A stretch of 64,000 bases of DNA, taken from Kofleriaceae bacterium. GTDB taxonomy: Bacteria; Myxococcota_A; Polyangia; Haliangiales; Haliangiaceae. Positions 23,746-32,642 of the stretch are shown one piece after another. The notes beneath the pieces were generated by a model. It did no database searches and had not been told where the DNA came from. It was given only the letters and a program-made list of their open reading frames with translations. The stretch is taken from positions 215,667 to 279,666 of the forward strand of contig JACKDR010000010.1 of the NCBI GenBank assembly GCA_020633495.1, written 5' to 3'. The number at the start of each line of letters is the position of its first letter. The stretch's first letter is position 1. The position numbers and the translations under genes are program-made.

Positions 23746-25959
23746 TCAGTCGAACAGGCCGTGGAACACGCTCGACGCCTGGTCCCCGACCCACGACGCG
23801 CCCGCCGAGGCGGCGTCCGCGGCGGCGCTGGCGCCACGGCGGGTGGCGCCCCACGCCTGGCTGGCGCCCTCCTGTACCGTCGACGCCGCCGACGACGCCG
23901 CCGAGGTGGTCGCGTCCCACGCCCGGCTGGCGCCGTCCTGCACCGTCGACGCCGCCGACGACGCCGCGGAGGTGGTCGCGTCCCACGCCCGGCTCGCCCC
24001 GTTCTGCACCGTGGCCGCGGCGTCGCTGGCGTGCTCGGTGGTCCAGTCCCAGGCCCGGCTCGCGCCCTCGGAGGTGGCGTCCCAGGCGCGTGACGCGGTG
24101 TCGGTGGTCGCGTCCCACGCCCGCCCCGCGGTGTCGGTGGTCGCGTCCCACGCCCGCCCCGCGGTGTCGGTGGTCGCGTCCCACGCCCGCGACGCCGCGT
24201 CGGTGGTCGCGTCCCACGCCCGCCCCGCGGTGTCGGTGGTCGCGTCCCACACCCGGCCCGCCGTATCGGTGGTCGCGTCCCACGCCCGGCTGGCGCCGCT
24301 CTCGACGGCGTCGACCGCGTTGCCGGCCTGCTCGCCGAGCCAGTCCCAGGCGCCGCCGACCGCCTGCCCGACCGAGCTGTCCTCGACCGAGTGGACGATG
24401 TTGCGCCCGATGCGCTGCACGACCTGCGGGATCACCGGCAGCTGCGAGGCCTCGGCCTCGACGATGTCGCCGGCATCGACGTCGAGCGCGCGCTGCTGCG
24501 CGCGATCGTTGACCTCGGGATCGAAGTCGGGGACGTACTGGTGCGCGGTCGCGGTCGGATCGGCGTGATCGGCGGCGGTGCTGTCGCCCTGCAGGATCGA
24601 GTCGACCTCGGCGTACGACGCCACCACGCCGCGGGCGGTGTGGGTGCGGTTGTCCTCGTTGCCCGCGGTCGCCCACTCGCCGTCGCCGGCCGCGTGCCAC
24701 GGGATGCCGCCGTCGACGTTCGGGTTGTGGACGTCGACGCCGTCGCGGTTCATCTCGTTGTGGACGACGCTGGCCCGGATGTTGGCCTCCTTGGCGTCGG
24801 CCCAGTTCGCCCCCGGCAACATGTGATCGTCGGTGGAGTTGTTGTCCATCAGCTGCTGCTTGTCGAACTGGTGGCCGCCGGCGAAGCGGTCGGTCATGAA
24901 GTGCTGCGAGCTGGCCTCCATGGCCCGCGCCCGCCGCACCGCCTCGTCGTGCTCCGGCCCCGGCGGCAGCTCCTGGGCCCGCTGCGCCTGCTGCATCGCC
25001 ATCTGATGGAAGGCGCCGTACGCGCCCATGTTGTTGTCGGTGCCTTCCTCGCTCTCGGTGCTGAAGTGGTTGGTGTTGCGCTCCGCGAGCTCGAGGAACG
25101 AGTACCCGGTGGTGGTCCCGCCCTCGGTGTGGAGGTGACGGCCCTGGGTGATCGACTCGAGATCGGCGGGGGCGCTGGGCTCGAAGCCCTCACCGCCGTG
25201 GTGCTCGATCGCGTCGGTGACGCCGGCCTGCTCCTGCCGCACGTGGGCCAGGATCTGGTCCATCTCCTCGGGATCGGCGTTGTCCATGGCCTCGAAGGCG
25301 GCGGCCGGATCGAAGTGCTCGCGGCCGTCGGGGCCGGTGGTGTAGGCGCCGTAGAAGTCGCCCATCATCGCGGTGATCTCGCCGGGGCTGACGGTGCGGC
25401 CGTTGGTCAGCCGGATCCCCTGCTGCATCCGGCCCGCCATGCCGTCGTCGACGTCCATGCCGGAGGCGCGCGCCCGGGCGACCGCGCCGTCGACGGCGTC
25501 GGCGTGCTCGCCGGCCTCGAAGCGATGGATCCGCGCGGTGCCGCCGTGCGCGGGCGCCAGCCGCGGCGCCGGTCCCCGGGCGCCGCCGGCGACGAAGTCG
25601 CGGAACGCGCCCGACGCGGCGTGCGCCGCCGACTCCCCGGCGTCGTCGCGACCGCCGTCGATCAGCTTGTCGCCGGAGCCGCCGCCGGCGAGCGCGTGCG
25701 CGACCTCGTGCGCGATGACCTCCATCGAGAACGGATCGGAGACGTCCTCCCGGATGTCGCTGCCGAGCGAGATCGTGCGGCCGATGGTGTGGGCCCGCGC
25801 GCCGAGGGCGTGGTTGGTGGCGTCGTCGCCGCGCACGACGTCGAGGCCGTCGAGCGACGAGCCGAAGCTCTCGCCGAGGATCGAGTTGACGGGCTCGGAG
25901 AACGGGCCGCTGGCGAAGCCGCCGCCGGACCCCGATCCGGAATCTGCGTCGTGGGACAT
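23746..25959 (-). CDS. DUF4157 (eCIS core) metalloprotease-like effector with LEA-like repeat tail
   Basis: 737 aa. DUF4157-type start: Gly/Ser leader, then EPVNSILGESFGSSLDGLDVV and zinc motif HEVAH (His84-Glu85-His88), with DSAAHAAS-type residues after it. The middle region (about 230-450) has NTNHFSTESEEGTDNN, SSQHFMTDRFAGGHQFDKQQ, HNEMNRDG and HTARGV, spaced like zinc-dependent phospholipase/nuclease-type helical folds. Residues 560-735 are an 11-residue repeat (GRAWDATTDTA and variants) resembling LEA amphipathic helices. DUF4157 proteins are cargo of extracellular contractile injection systems. No such machine is encoded here. GGAGGT precedes ATG 25959. Confidence 0.75.
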   Translation of the reverse strand: MSHDADSGSGSGGGFASGPFSEPVNSILGESFGSSLDGLDVVRGDDATNHALGARAHTIGRTISLGSDIREDVSDPFSMEVIAHEVAHALAGGGSGDKLIDGGRDDAGESAAHAASGAFRDFVAGGARGPAPRLAPAHGGTARIHRFEAGEHADAVDGAVARARASGMDVDDGMAGRMQQGIRLTNGRTVSPGEITAMMGDFYGAYTTGPDGREHFDPAAAFEAMDNADPEEMDQILAHVRQEQAGVTDAIEHHGGEGFEPSAPADLESITQGRHLHTEGGTTTGYSFLELAERNTNHFSTESEEGTDNNMGAYGAFHQMAMQQAQRAQELPPGPEHDEAVRRARAMEASSQHFMTDRFAGGHQFDKQQLMDNNSTDDHMLPGANWADAKEANIRASVVHNEMNRDGVDVHNPNVDGGIPWHAAGDGEWATAGNEDNRTHTARGVVASYAEVDSILQGDSTAADHADPTATAHQYVPDFDPEVNDRAQQRALDVDAGDIVEAEASQLPVIPQVVQRIGRNIVHSVEDSSVGQAVGGAWDWLGEQAGNAVDAVESGASRAWDATTDTAGRVWDATTDTAGRAWDATTDAASRAWDATTDTAGRAWDATTDTAGRAWDATTDTASRAWDATSEGASRAWDWTTEHASDAAATVQNGASRAWDATTSAASSAASTVQDGASRAWDATTSAASSAASTVQEGASQAWGATRRGASAAADAASAGASWVGDQASSVFHGLFD
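24040..24300. repeat. 33-bp tandem repeats inside the DUF4157 gene
   Basis: About seven near-identical 33-bp units (GTCGCGTCCCACGCCCGCCC followed by CGCGGTGTCGGTG in plus-strand form) encode the 11-residue repeat of the effector tail. High nucleotide identity implies recent expansion or ongoing slippage and recombination. Confidence 0.75.
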
Positions 25960-25992
25960 GGGACCTCCGGGGTGGTACGGCCGCGGCGGCGG

Positions 25993-26484
25993 TCAGCTTC
26001 CCTCGGCGTAGAAGTGCGCTGCGCGCGATTGAGCGTAATCCTTGTAGATCTCGGCGATCTCGGCGCCGGCACGGCCGCTCGCGACCGCCTGGAAGCTGGC
26101 CGCGAACTCCTTGGCGTTGGCGAGCACGCCCTTGGCCAGGCGGTTGAGGACGTCGACGTCGACGCCGGCGAACACCGGCGTCGCGACCCGGTAGTAGAGC
26201 CGGCGGCGCAGGTGATCGAGGCCGAAGCCGGTGACCGGCAGGTGGTGGTTGACGCGCACCACCGCGTGCTCGAGCTCGTCCATGCGCTCCGCCGGCAGAT
26301 CCTCGAGGACGTACTGGCGCACGGTGACGAACGGGACCGAGGTCTCCCAGCGGAACACCAGCGGCCCCGGCAGCGCGGTGTTGCTCTGCAGCTCGACCTC
26401 GCGGCTGGACACCACGGCGCGGTGCGGGACCTTCAGCTTCTCGAGCGCGCTGACGAACTCGTCGAACGAGTGGACGACCGGCAT
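25993..26484 (-). CDS. YbjN/secretion-chaperone-like protein
   Basis: 163 aa, no signal peptide. Predicted alpha/beta fold with SFDEFVSALEKLKVPHR, a strand-rich middle (VTVRQYVLEDLPAERMDELE), HLPVTGFGLDHLRRRLYYRV and a long helix (LNRLAKGVLANAKEFAASF). This layout resembles YbjN and the CesT/Tir family of type III chaperones, which are dimers binding effectors. It lies immediately upstream of the DUF4157 gene with a 33-base gap on the same strand, the usual position for a dedicated chaperone. The assignment is by pattern only. Confidence 0.6.
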   Translation of the reverse strand: MPVVHSFDEFVSALEKLKVPHRAVVSSREVELQSNTALPGPLVFRWETSVPFVTVRQYVLEDLPAERMDELEHAVVRVNHHLPVTGFGLDHLRRRLYYRVATPVFAGVDVDVLNRLAKGVLANAKEFAASFQAVASGRAGAEIAEIYKDYAQSRAAHFYAEGS

Positions 26485-26651
26485 CGCGGGGATGTTGGCA
26501 CGAGTCGCGGGCGACGTGGCGCGGTGGTTGCGGCGGGCCGCGTCATCTCCGGATCCCTGATCCCGCGGCCAGGGACCGGTGGCCCGACGGGCCGGCGCGC
26601 CGCCAGGCCGTCGGGCCGGTGGTACCGGTCACGCGCGATCGCGCGCCGCGG

Positions 26652-26657
26652 TACCCT
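26652..26657 (+). promoter_or_regulatory. leaderless-type -10 box TACCCT
   Basis: TACCCT ends six bases before ATG 26664. An identical TACCCT-N6-ATG is found at 27980-27992. Confidence 0.5.
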
Positions 26658-26663
26658 GCCCCC

Positions 26664-26927
26664 ATGCCGCCGTCGCCGCCCGACGCCCGCGCCCGGTTCG
26701 AGGCCGTCGTCACGTCGCTGGCGGCCAAGCGCGACGCCCTCCGCGCCCGCGGCGACGACATCGTCGCGCAGACGCTCGACGGCATCCTCGCCAGGCTCGA
26801 CGCCGAGCGGGCCGCGGTGGTCGCGCGCCCCGACCGCAGCGGCGACGACGCCGCCTACGAGGACATGATCGATCGCGCGGCCGCGATCGGGCAGTACGCC
26901 GACCTCGCGCTGTCGCGGCGGGGCTGA
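26664..26927 (+). CDS. small hypothetical protein
   Basis: 87 aa, mostly helical and charged (RARFEAVVTSLAAKRDALRARGDDIVAQTL, AYEDMIDRAAAIGQYADLAL). No family recognised and no signal peptide. Start ATG 26664 is fixed by the leaderless promoter. Codon use is typical of the genome. It could be a coiled-coil adaptor, but nothing nearby indicates a role. Confidence 0.6.
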   Translation: MPPSPPDARARFEAVVTSLAAKRDALRARGDDIVAQTLDGILARLDAERAAVVARPDRSGDDAAYEDMIDRAAAIGQYADLALSRRG

Positions 26928-27017
26928 CCGCGGCCGGGCGACGGGCCGCGCGCGCCGCGCCCGGCGTCACGACGCGCCGGGCGCTGGCTCGCCGGTGGCC
27001 GGCGCGCCCGGCCGCGC

Positions 27018-27023
27018 TATCCT
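27018..27023 (+). promoter_or_regulatory. -10 box TATCCT near methyltransferase start
   Basis: TATCCT lies ten bases before ATG 27034, implying a leader of only about four bases. No ribosome binding site is present between them. Confidence 0.4.
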
Positions 27024-27033
27024 CGCCACGCGC

Positions 27034-27891
27034 ATGTCCGACCCGCTCGTCGCCCGGCCCGATCACACCGCGATCCGCGTCGCCCTGTGGCGCGCGCTGC
27101 ACGTCCTGATCGACGCGCCACCGCACGTGCTCGACGACGTCGTCGGGCTCCGCATCGCGGCGCCCGACGACGGCTGGCGCGACCGCCCCGACATGCACCC
27201 CGAAGGCACCCGGCCGTTCCGGGCGTCGATCGTGGCCCGCGCCCGCTTCATCGAGGATCTCGTCGCGGCCGAGGCCGAGCGCGGCGTCGACCAGTACGTC
27301 ATCCTCGGCGCCGGGCTCGACACCTTCGCGCAGCGACGCCCGCAGCTCGCGGCGCGCCTCGCCGTCTTCGAGGTCGATCGGCCCGCCACCCAGGCGTGGA
27401 AGCGGCAGCGCCTGATCGAGCTCGGCCTCGGCGTGCCCGCCGGGCTGCACCTGGTGCCGGTCGACTTCGAGGCCGGCGCGTCGCTGTGGGACGAGCTCGC
27501 GCGCGCCGGCTTCGACGCGCGTCGCCCCGCGGTCGTGACCTCGACCGGCGTCAGCATGTACCTCACCCGCGACGCCAACGCCGCGACGCTGCGGCAGGTC
27601 GCGGCGCTGGCGCCGGGCTCGACCTTCGCGATGTCGTTCCTGCTGCCGCCGGAGCTCGCCGCCGCCGAGCTGCGCCCGGGGCTCGAGCGCTCGGCGCAGG
27701 GCGCGCGCGCCGCCGGCACCCCGTTCGTCAGCTTCTTCGCGCCCGACGACATCCTCGCGATGGCGCGCGACGCCGGCTTCCGCGACCCCCGCCACGTCTC
27801 CGGCGACGACCTCGCGGCGCGCTACTTCGCCGGCCGCGCCGACGGTATGCGCACGTACGCCGGCGAGGAGCTGCTGGTCGCGACCACCTAG
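27034..27891 (+). CDS. class I SAM-dependent methyltransferase (LCMT/TIGR00027-like)
   Basis: 285 aa. Family marks: an N-terminal region followed by RARFIEDLV, the SAM-binding QYVILGAGLDTFAQRRP (about 89-105), VFEVDRPATQAWKRQRL, FVPVDFE-type LVPVDFEAGASLW, and VVTSTGVSMYLTRDANAATL. This matches leucine-carboxyl-methyltransferase-like proteins, often putative O-methyltransferases acting on small molecules in bacteria. Short leaderless-type promoter. No operon partner. Confidence 0.85.
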   Translation: MSDPLVARPDHTAIRVALWRALHVLIDAPPHVLDDVVGLRIAAPDDGWRDRPDMHPEGTRPFRASIVARARFIEDLVAAEAERGVDQYVILGAGLDTFAQRRPQLAARLAVFEVDRPATQAWKRQRLIELGLGVPAGLHLVPVDFEAGASLWDELARAGFDARRPAVVTSTGVSMYLTRDANAATLRQVAALAPGSTFAMSFLLPPELAAAELRPGLERSAQGARAAGTPFVSFFAPDDILAMARDAGFRDPRHVSGDDLAARYFAGRADGMRTYAGEELLVATT

Positions 27892-27979
27892 CCTCGGCGG
27901 TGCGACCGCCGCCCCGACGTCGGGGACCTGCCGACACCGGCGCCTCGACATCGCGATTCCGTCGCCCCGCCGCCGGGCG

Positions 27980-27985
27980 TACCCT
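27980..27985 (+). promoter_or_regulatory. leaderless-type -10 box TACCCT
   Basis: TACCCT is followed by six bases and ATG 27992, so the A of ATG is the expected first transcribed base. There is no ribosome binding site. Confidence 0.5.
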
Positions 27986-27991
27986 GGTCGC

Positions 27992-29686
27992 ATGAGGGTC
28001 CTCGTCGGCGCGCTCGCGCTGTGTCTCGTCGCGTGTGGTCACGACCATGGCTCGGGCGGCGACGGTGGTGGCGGCGTCGATGCCGGCGGCACCGGCGGCG
28101 TCGACGGCGGCGTCGACACCACCCACCCGTTCGCGAGCGGCAGCCTGGTCATCCCGATGGACCTGTCGTACCAGGCCACCGGCATGTTCCAGGCCTACGG
28201 CCTCGTCTACCAGCTGACCCGCCAAGGCGTGCGCGTCTACTGGGTGATCGATCCCGACAAGACCTACCACGCCGCCGACTGCGACACGCCGGGCGACGAG
28301 TGCGCGTGGGACTGCGACGTCGAAGGCTCGGGCGTGAAGTGCCCATACCCGACGGCGAGCCCCGACTTCGCCGTCGCCACCGACTGGGTCTGGGACGACC
28401 GCGAGACCGCCACGCCGGGCAGCGCCGTCGGCACCCACGCCTATCGCGGCGGGCCGTTCGTCATCGACGCCGCCGATCGCGACGCCGCGCTCGCGATCAT
28501 CGACGCCTGGAACGATCCGACGATGTGGACCGCCAACCCGTGGGCGGAGCGCACCGTCTTCCATGTCGTCACGGTCCACGAGACCACCGCCCCGTTCGTC
28601 GGCAACCTCGGGCGCACGCTGACCTCGGCGCCGTCGATCGCCGTGTTCGCCGACGGCAACGAGGACATCGCCACCGGCTACCTGCGCGCCGCCGGCATCC
28701 CGCAGTCGTCGGGCGCCGAGTTCCCGTCCGGCCACTGCGGCAACGACACCTGTGGCCCCGGCACCGCCAACCCCGACCTGCTCACCGAGGAGGCGATCGC
28801 CGGCGACCTCGGCACCTGCGACGCACCCAACAACGACCACACCAACGGCGCGCTGTTCCGCCCCGACGGCTCGCCGGCGTACTGCCAGATCATGTCGATG
28901 CACTGGGGCGTCAACGAGCGCGAGCGGATCCAGTGCGACGGCGGCAACTGCCCGGCCACCCAGGCGCAGTGCACCGGCCAGCAGTTCACGTTCAACGGCC
29001 ACGAGGTCGTCGCCGAGGTCCGCGCGTTCCTCGGCTTCGACACCCACTTCTTCGCCGAGTGCCAGGCGGTCGACGCCTACGAGAACCTGGTGCCCAACCC
29101 GGACTGGCCCTACCTCGACGACGACGGCCGCGACGGTCACTTCCTGACCACGACCGGGACGCCGCCACTGTGCCCGACCGGCACCTGCGCCGATCCCGAC
29201 TACCACTGCGAGCAGGGCGCCTGCGCCGGCCAGGACTGCTGCATGCCGACGCCCGGGACCTGGCAGAACCTGCCCGGCTACGAGGTCTCGACCCAGCCGG
29301 CGACCGGCACCGTGCAGGTGCTGCGGCCGGAGATCCCGTACAACCAGTTCGACGGCGAGTTCGGCACCACCAATGGCAGCGAGCCGTCGTTCAACCTCAG
29401 CGCGTACCTGGGCACCACGTACAAGAACAACCGTCAGGTCACGCTCTTGACCGGCCCCGACGGCCCCGGCGATCAGGACCTGTGGATGTCGGGCTACCTC
29501 GACGGCTGCGGCGACATCATCCTCAAGCCGGGCGAGCCCGCCAGCGCCGCCGGCTGCGAGGGCAAGGTCAGCTACCTCGGCGGCCACAAGTACAGCACCA
29601 ACGTGCCGGTGACCTCCGGCTCCCAGGCCCAGGGCACGCGGCTGTTCCTCAACGCGCTCTTCGAGGCGCAGTGCGCCGGTAACTGA
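27992..29686 (+). CDS. large lipoprotein of unknown function
   Basis: 564 aa. Signal with lipobox CLVACG (Cys15) and a Gly/Asp-rich linker. The mature protein begins with a repeat-free domain of Trp/Asp-rich segments (SLVIPMDLSYQATGMFQAYG, VYWVIDPDKTYH) and continues with many paired cysteines (CDTPGDECAWDCDVEGSGVKC, CGNDTCGPG, CPTGTCADPDYHCEQGAC). The C-terminal part has KVSYLGGHKYSTNVPVTS followed by a hydrophobic helix. No enzyme family recognised. Export plus cysteines suggest a disulfide-stabilised cell-surface protein. Confidence 0.8.
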   Translation: MRVLVGALALCLVACGHDHGSGGDGGGGVDAGGTGGVDGGVDTTHPFASGSLVIPMDLSYQATGMFQAYGLVYQLTRQGVRVYWVIDPDKTYHAADCDTPGDECAWDCDVEGSGVKCPYPTASPDFAVATDWVWDDRETATPGSAVGTHAYRGGPFVIDAADRDAALAIIDAWNDPTMWTANPWAERTVFHVVTVHETTAPFVGNLGRTLTSAPSIAVFADGNEDIATGYLRAAGIPQSSGAEFPSGHCGNDTCGPGTANPDLLTEEAIAGDLGTCDAPNNDHTNGALFRPDGSPAYCQIMSMHWGVNERERIQCDGGNCPATQAQCTGQQFTFNGHEVVAEVRAFLGFDTHFFAECQAVDAYENLVPNPDWPYLDDDGRDGHFLTTTGTPPLCPTGTCADPDYHCEQGACAGQDCCMPTPGTWQNLPGYEVSTQPATGTVQVLRPEIPYNQFDGEFGTTNGSEPSFNLSAYLGTTYKNNRQVTLLTGPDGPGDQDLWMSGYLDGCGDIILKPGEPASAAGCEGKVSYLGGHKYSTNVPVTSGSQAQGTRLFLNALFEAQCAGN

Positions 29687-29730
29687 TCGAACGTCGACGC
29701 GCTGGCCCGGGCGATGCACGCCCTCCAACC

Positions 29731-30087
29731 ATGCCGACCCCACTGCTGCACTGGGAGCTGATGGTCGATGACGTCGAGCGCACGCGCGACTTCTACCGGA
29801 AGGTGCTGGGCTGGACGTTCTCGGCGGAGGGACCCGAGTACACGATGATCGACGCGGGCGCCCCGCCGGGCGGCGGCCTGATGGCGCGTCCGCCGGGCGC
29901 GCCGGCCGCGCTCAACGTCTACTTCGGCGTCGCCGACCTCGATCGCACGCTGCACGACGCGGTCGAGGCTGGCGCCCGCGTGATCGTGCCTCGCACCGAG
30001 ATCCCGCCCGGCTGGTTCGCGATGTTCCTCGATCTCGACGGCATCCCCGTCGGCGTGATGCAGCTGCGCGCCGCACCGCCGGGGTGA
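29731..30087 (+). CDS. VOC (glyoxalase/dioxygenase-fold) protein
   Basis: 118 aa, a single beta-alpha-beta-beta-beta VOC unit duplicated across the chain: LLHWELMVDDVERTRDFYRKVLGW at the start, GVADLDRTLHDAVEAGARVIVPRTEIP in the middle, and FAMFLDLDGIPVGVMQL at the end. Such small VOC proteins bind a divalent metal or a small antibiotic-like ligand. No substrate evidence. It lies 44 bases after the lipoprotein stop codon. Confidence 0.85.
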   Translation: MPTPLLHWELMVDDVERTRDFYRKVLGWTFSAEGPEYTMIDAGAPPGGGLMARPPGAPAALNVYFGVADLDRTLHDAVEAGARVIVPRTEIPPGWFAMFLDLDGIPVGVMQLRAAPPG

Positions 30088-30096
30088 CCGGCGCGG

Positions 30097-30558
30097 CTAG
30101 CGCTGGCCGTGCCGTTCGTAGGTGCCGGTGAGGCGCGCCTCGGCGAGCACGTGGCCGCGCATCGCGTGCTCGACGTCGCGCTTGGTGGCGTGGTCGAGCT
30201 CGAGCGTGCGGTCGAGGGCGTAGAGCTTGAAGACGTAGCGATGGCGGCCGCGTGGCGGCGACGGCCCCATCCACGCGGCCTGGTTCCAGTCGTTGAGGCC
30301 GACGTGCCCCGGGGGCCGATCGACGCCCTCGGGCAGCCCGTCGCCGTCGGGCGGCAGGTCGGTGACGACCCAGTGGACCCAGGTCATGACCGGCTGCGCC
30401 GGGTCGGGCGCGTCGGGATCGTCGACGATCAGCGCCAGGCTGCGAGCGCCCGCAGGCACGTCGCGCCAGGCCAGCGGGGGCGACAGGTCGACGCCGTCCT
30501 GGGTGTACTGCGACGGGATGGCTCCGCCTTCGCGGAACGCGGTCGAGGTCAACAACAT
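30097..30558 (-). CDS. YbhB/YbcL (PEBP) family protein
   Basis: 153 aa. Signature of phosphatidylethanolamine-binding/Raf-kinase-inhibitor-like bacterial proteins: LTSTAFREGGAIPSQYTQDG, SPPLAWRDVPAGARSLALIV, DDPDAP, VHWVVTDLP and a late GRHRYVFKLYALD. The anion-binding DPDAP and GRHRY motifs are intact. Cytoplasmic. Function in bacteria is not settled. GGGAGGTG is the ribosome binding site, which fixes ATG 30558. Confidence 0.9.
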   Translation of the reverse strand: MLLTSTAFREGGAIPSQYTQDGVDLSPPLAWRDVPAGARSLALIVDDPDAPDPAQPVMTWVHWVVTDLPPDGDGLPEGVDRPPGHVGLNDWNQAAWMGPSPPRGRHRYVFKLYALDRTLELDHATKRDVEHAMRGHVLAEARLTGTYERHGQR

Positions 30559-30698
30559 GGGCACCTCCCGACGACGATCTCGACGCAAGCGCCATGCCGG
30601 ACGGCGCCGCGGCCGCGCGCACCGCTTGCGCGGTCGCGCCCGCGCCCGCGCCGCGTGACGCGCCGTGAGGTGGCACACCGCTTGCCATCGAAAGGATC

Positions 30699-31850
30699 GT
30701 GGACCCAGCGCTCGGACTCGTGCTCACCGGCGGCGGCGCGCGCGCCGCGTACCAGGTCGGCGCGCTGCGCGCGCTCGCCGAGCAGACGTGCGCGTGCTGC
30801 CCGTTCGGCGTGATCGCGGGGGCCTCGGCGGGCGCGATCAACGGCACCGCGATCGCCGGCACCGCGGACGACTTCGCCGGCGGCGCGGCCCGCCTCGAGG
30901 CGACGTGGCGCGCGATCGCGCCGGACAGCATCTACGCCACCGACGTGCCCCGGCTCGCCGAGATCGGCGCCGACTGGCTGCGCCAGCTCGCCGGCGGCGG
31001 CCACCTCGGCGGTCACGCCAACGCGCTCCTCGACACCGCGCCGCTGCGCGCGCTGCTCGGCGACGCCCTGCCGCTGGCGCGCATCCCCGAGCTGATCGCG
31101 GCCGGGCACCTGCGCGGCGTCGCGGTCACCGCGACCAGCTACGACACCGGCGCCGCGGTGACGTTCTTCGACGGCGTGCCCGAGCTGGAGCCGTGGCAGC
31201 GGACCGGGCGGATCGCCCGGCGGGCGACGCTGACCGTCGACCACGTCCTGGCGTCGGCCGCGATCCCCGTGTTCTTCCCGCCGATCCACGTCGACGGCGC
31301 GCCCTACGCCGACGGCTGCGTCCGCCTGACCGCGCCGCTGTCGCCGGCGATCCGCATGGGGGCGCAGCGCATCATCGGCATCGGCATCCACGAGGTGACG
31401 CCGCCGACCGTGCCGGTGCCCGCCGACCCGCCGCACTCGCCGACGCCCGCCGAGATCGCGGGCGTCCTGCTGGACGCCGTGTTCCTCGACTCCCTCGAGG
31501 CCGACGCCGAGCGCTTGATCCGGATCAACACCACGCTGGCGGCGATGACGCCGGCGCAGCGGCGGACGCTGTCGCTGCGGCCGATCCCGCTGCTGGTGCT
31601 GCAGCCGTCGCTGGACCTGGGACGACTGGCGGTCGAGCAGTACCACCAGATGCCGTGGGCGCTGCGCTACCTGCTGGCCGGCATCGGCGCCGACGGCCAG
31701 CGCGGCTGGGACCTGCTCAGCTACCTCGCCTTCGTCCCGGTCTACATCGACCGGCTCATCGACCTCGGGTACCGCGACACCACGGCACGGCGCGACGAGA
31801 TCGCGCGGTTCCTCGACGGCGACGCGGCGCCCGCGGCGCGGGCCGGCTGA
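30699..31850 (+). CDS. patatin-like phospholipase
   Basis: 383 aa, GTG start 30699 with AAAGGA upstream. The oxyanion hole GGGARAAYQVG (about 11-21), nucleophile elbow GASAG (about 42-46, serine 44), and the catalytic aspartate in PYADGCVRLT (about 203-212) are all present. Patatin-like enzymes hydrolyse acyl chains from lipids. No signal peptide, so cytoplasmic or membrane-peripheral. The C-terminal half (DLGRLAVEQYHQMPWAL) is helical with no second domain recognised. Confidence 0.9.
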   Translation: MDPALGLVLTGGGARAAYQVGALRALAEQTCACCPFGVIAGASAGAINGTAIAGTADDFAGGAARLEATWRAIAPDSIYATDVPRLAEIGADWLRQLAGGGHLGGHANALLDTAPLRALLGDALPLARIPELIAAGHLRGVAVTATSYDTGAAVTFFDGVPELEPWQRTGRIARRATLTVDHVLASAAIPVFFPPIHVDGAPYADGCVRLTAPLSPAIRMGAQRIIGIGIHEVTPPTVPVPADPPHSPTPAEIAGVLLDAVFLDSLEADAERLIRINTTLAAMTPAQRRTLSLRPIPLLVLQPSLDLGRLAVEQYHQMPWALRYLLAGIGADGQRGWDLLSYLAFVPVYIDRLIDLGYRDTTARRDEIARFLDGDAAPAARAG

Positions 31851-32021
31851 CGATCCCCACCGCGAACGTCCTTCCGGAGGCCACCGCCGACCGCGCATCG
31901 ATTTCGCGCGTTCGCCGGCGATCGCGCCGCGGTCGACACGACGGCCGGCGGCCGGCCGCGGGGCCGGCCCGTCGGTGCGGGCGCGCCGGTTCGCGCGTTC
32001 GCCGCCGGCCTCCGGCGACCG

Positions 32022-32435
32022 CTACCCCTTGGCGGGGAAGTACGCGGTCGCGCGCTTGGCGCCCTTGGACCGGATCACCTTGTCGGCCAGGAGCTTCTTG
32101 ATGGGCAGCGCGAGGTCCTTGGTCGAGGTCCCCAGCTCCCGGTTGATCTGCTCGACGCGCAGGCCCGGGTTCCTGGTGATGAACGCGGCGATCCGCCCGG
32201 TCAGGGCGTCGAGCTCGGCCTGGGTCCGCTTGGCGCCCCGGGCGCGCGGCGCCGCGACGGGGGCCTTGCGGGCCGGCGGGCGGTCGGCGCCGCCACGACT
32301 GACCGGCACCAGGTCGTCGGTCAGGCCGCCGAGCCGGGCCTGCACCGTCTCGATGACGAGGCGCTGCACGATCTCCACGATCTCACGGGTGGCGTGCTCG
32401 AGGACGCGCTGGATCTCTGCTCTGGGGTCTTGCAT
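32022..32435 (-). CDS. winged-helix DNA-binding protein
   Basis: 137 aa. An N-terminal helix (EIQRVLEHATREIVEIVQRL) is followed by a basic Ala/Pro linker and a C-terminal winged helix (about 85-135) with ELDALTGRIAAFITRNPG, LRVEQINRELGTSTKDLALP and IKKLLADKVIRSKGAKRAT. Conserved small myxococcal DNA-binding protein architecture. A perfect 14-bp palindrome sits between its -10 box and start codon, which suggests autoregulation. The start is ATG 32435, since the upstream codons lie beyond the promoter. Confidence 0.75.
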   Translation of the reverse strand: MQDPRAEIQRVLEHATREIVEIVQRLVIETVQARLGGLTDDLVPVSRGGADRPPARKAPVAAPRARGAKRTQAELDALTGRIAAFITRNPGLRVEQINRELGTSTKDLALPIKKLLADKVIRSKGAKRATAYFPAKG

Positions 32436-32452
32436 GGGCGGGGCACCGTGGC

Positions 32453-32477
32453 CTTGATCGATCAAGCGCCGACGATA
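32453..32477 (-). promoter_or_regulatory. promoter with -10 TATCGT and 14-bp palindromic operator
   Basis: On the minus strand TATCGT (32477-32472) is followed by the perfect palindrome CTTGATCGATCAAG (32466-32453), which would cover the transcription start. An operator here would block the winged-helix gene 18 bases downstream. Confidence 0.55.
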
Positions 32478-32642
32478 CGTCACGGGTCCGCGCGCCTCCA
32501 GTCGCGATCGCAGGTTGCCACCGGCCCCGGCCGCCGGGAGCGCCGCGAAGGCAACGTCCCGGGCGAACGCCACCGCTCGCCGTATCGCCGGTGGAGGCCG
32601 TCCGATACCATGCCCGGACGATCTCGAAGGGGGAACTCTGTA

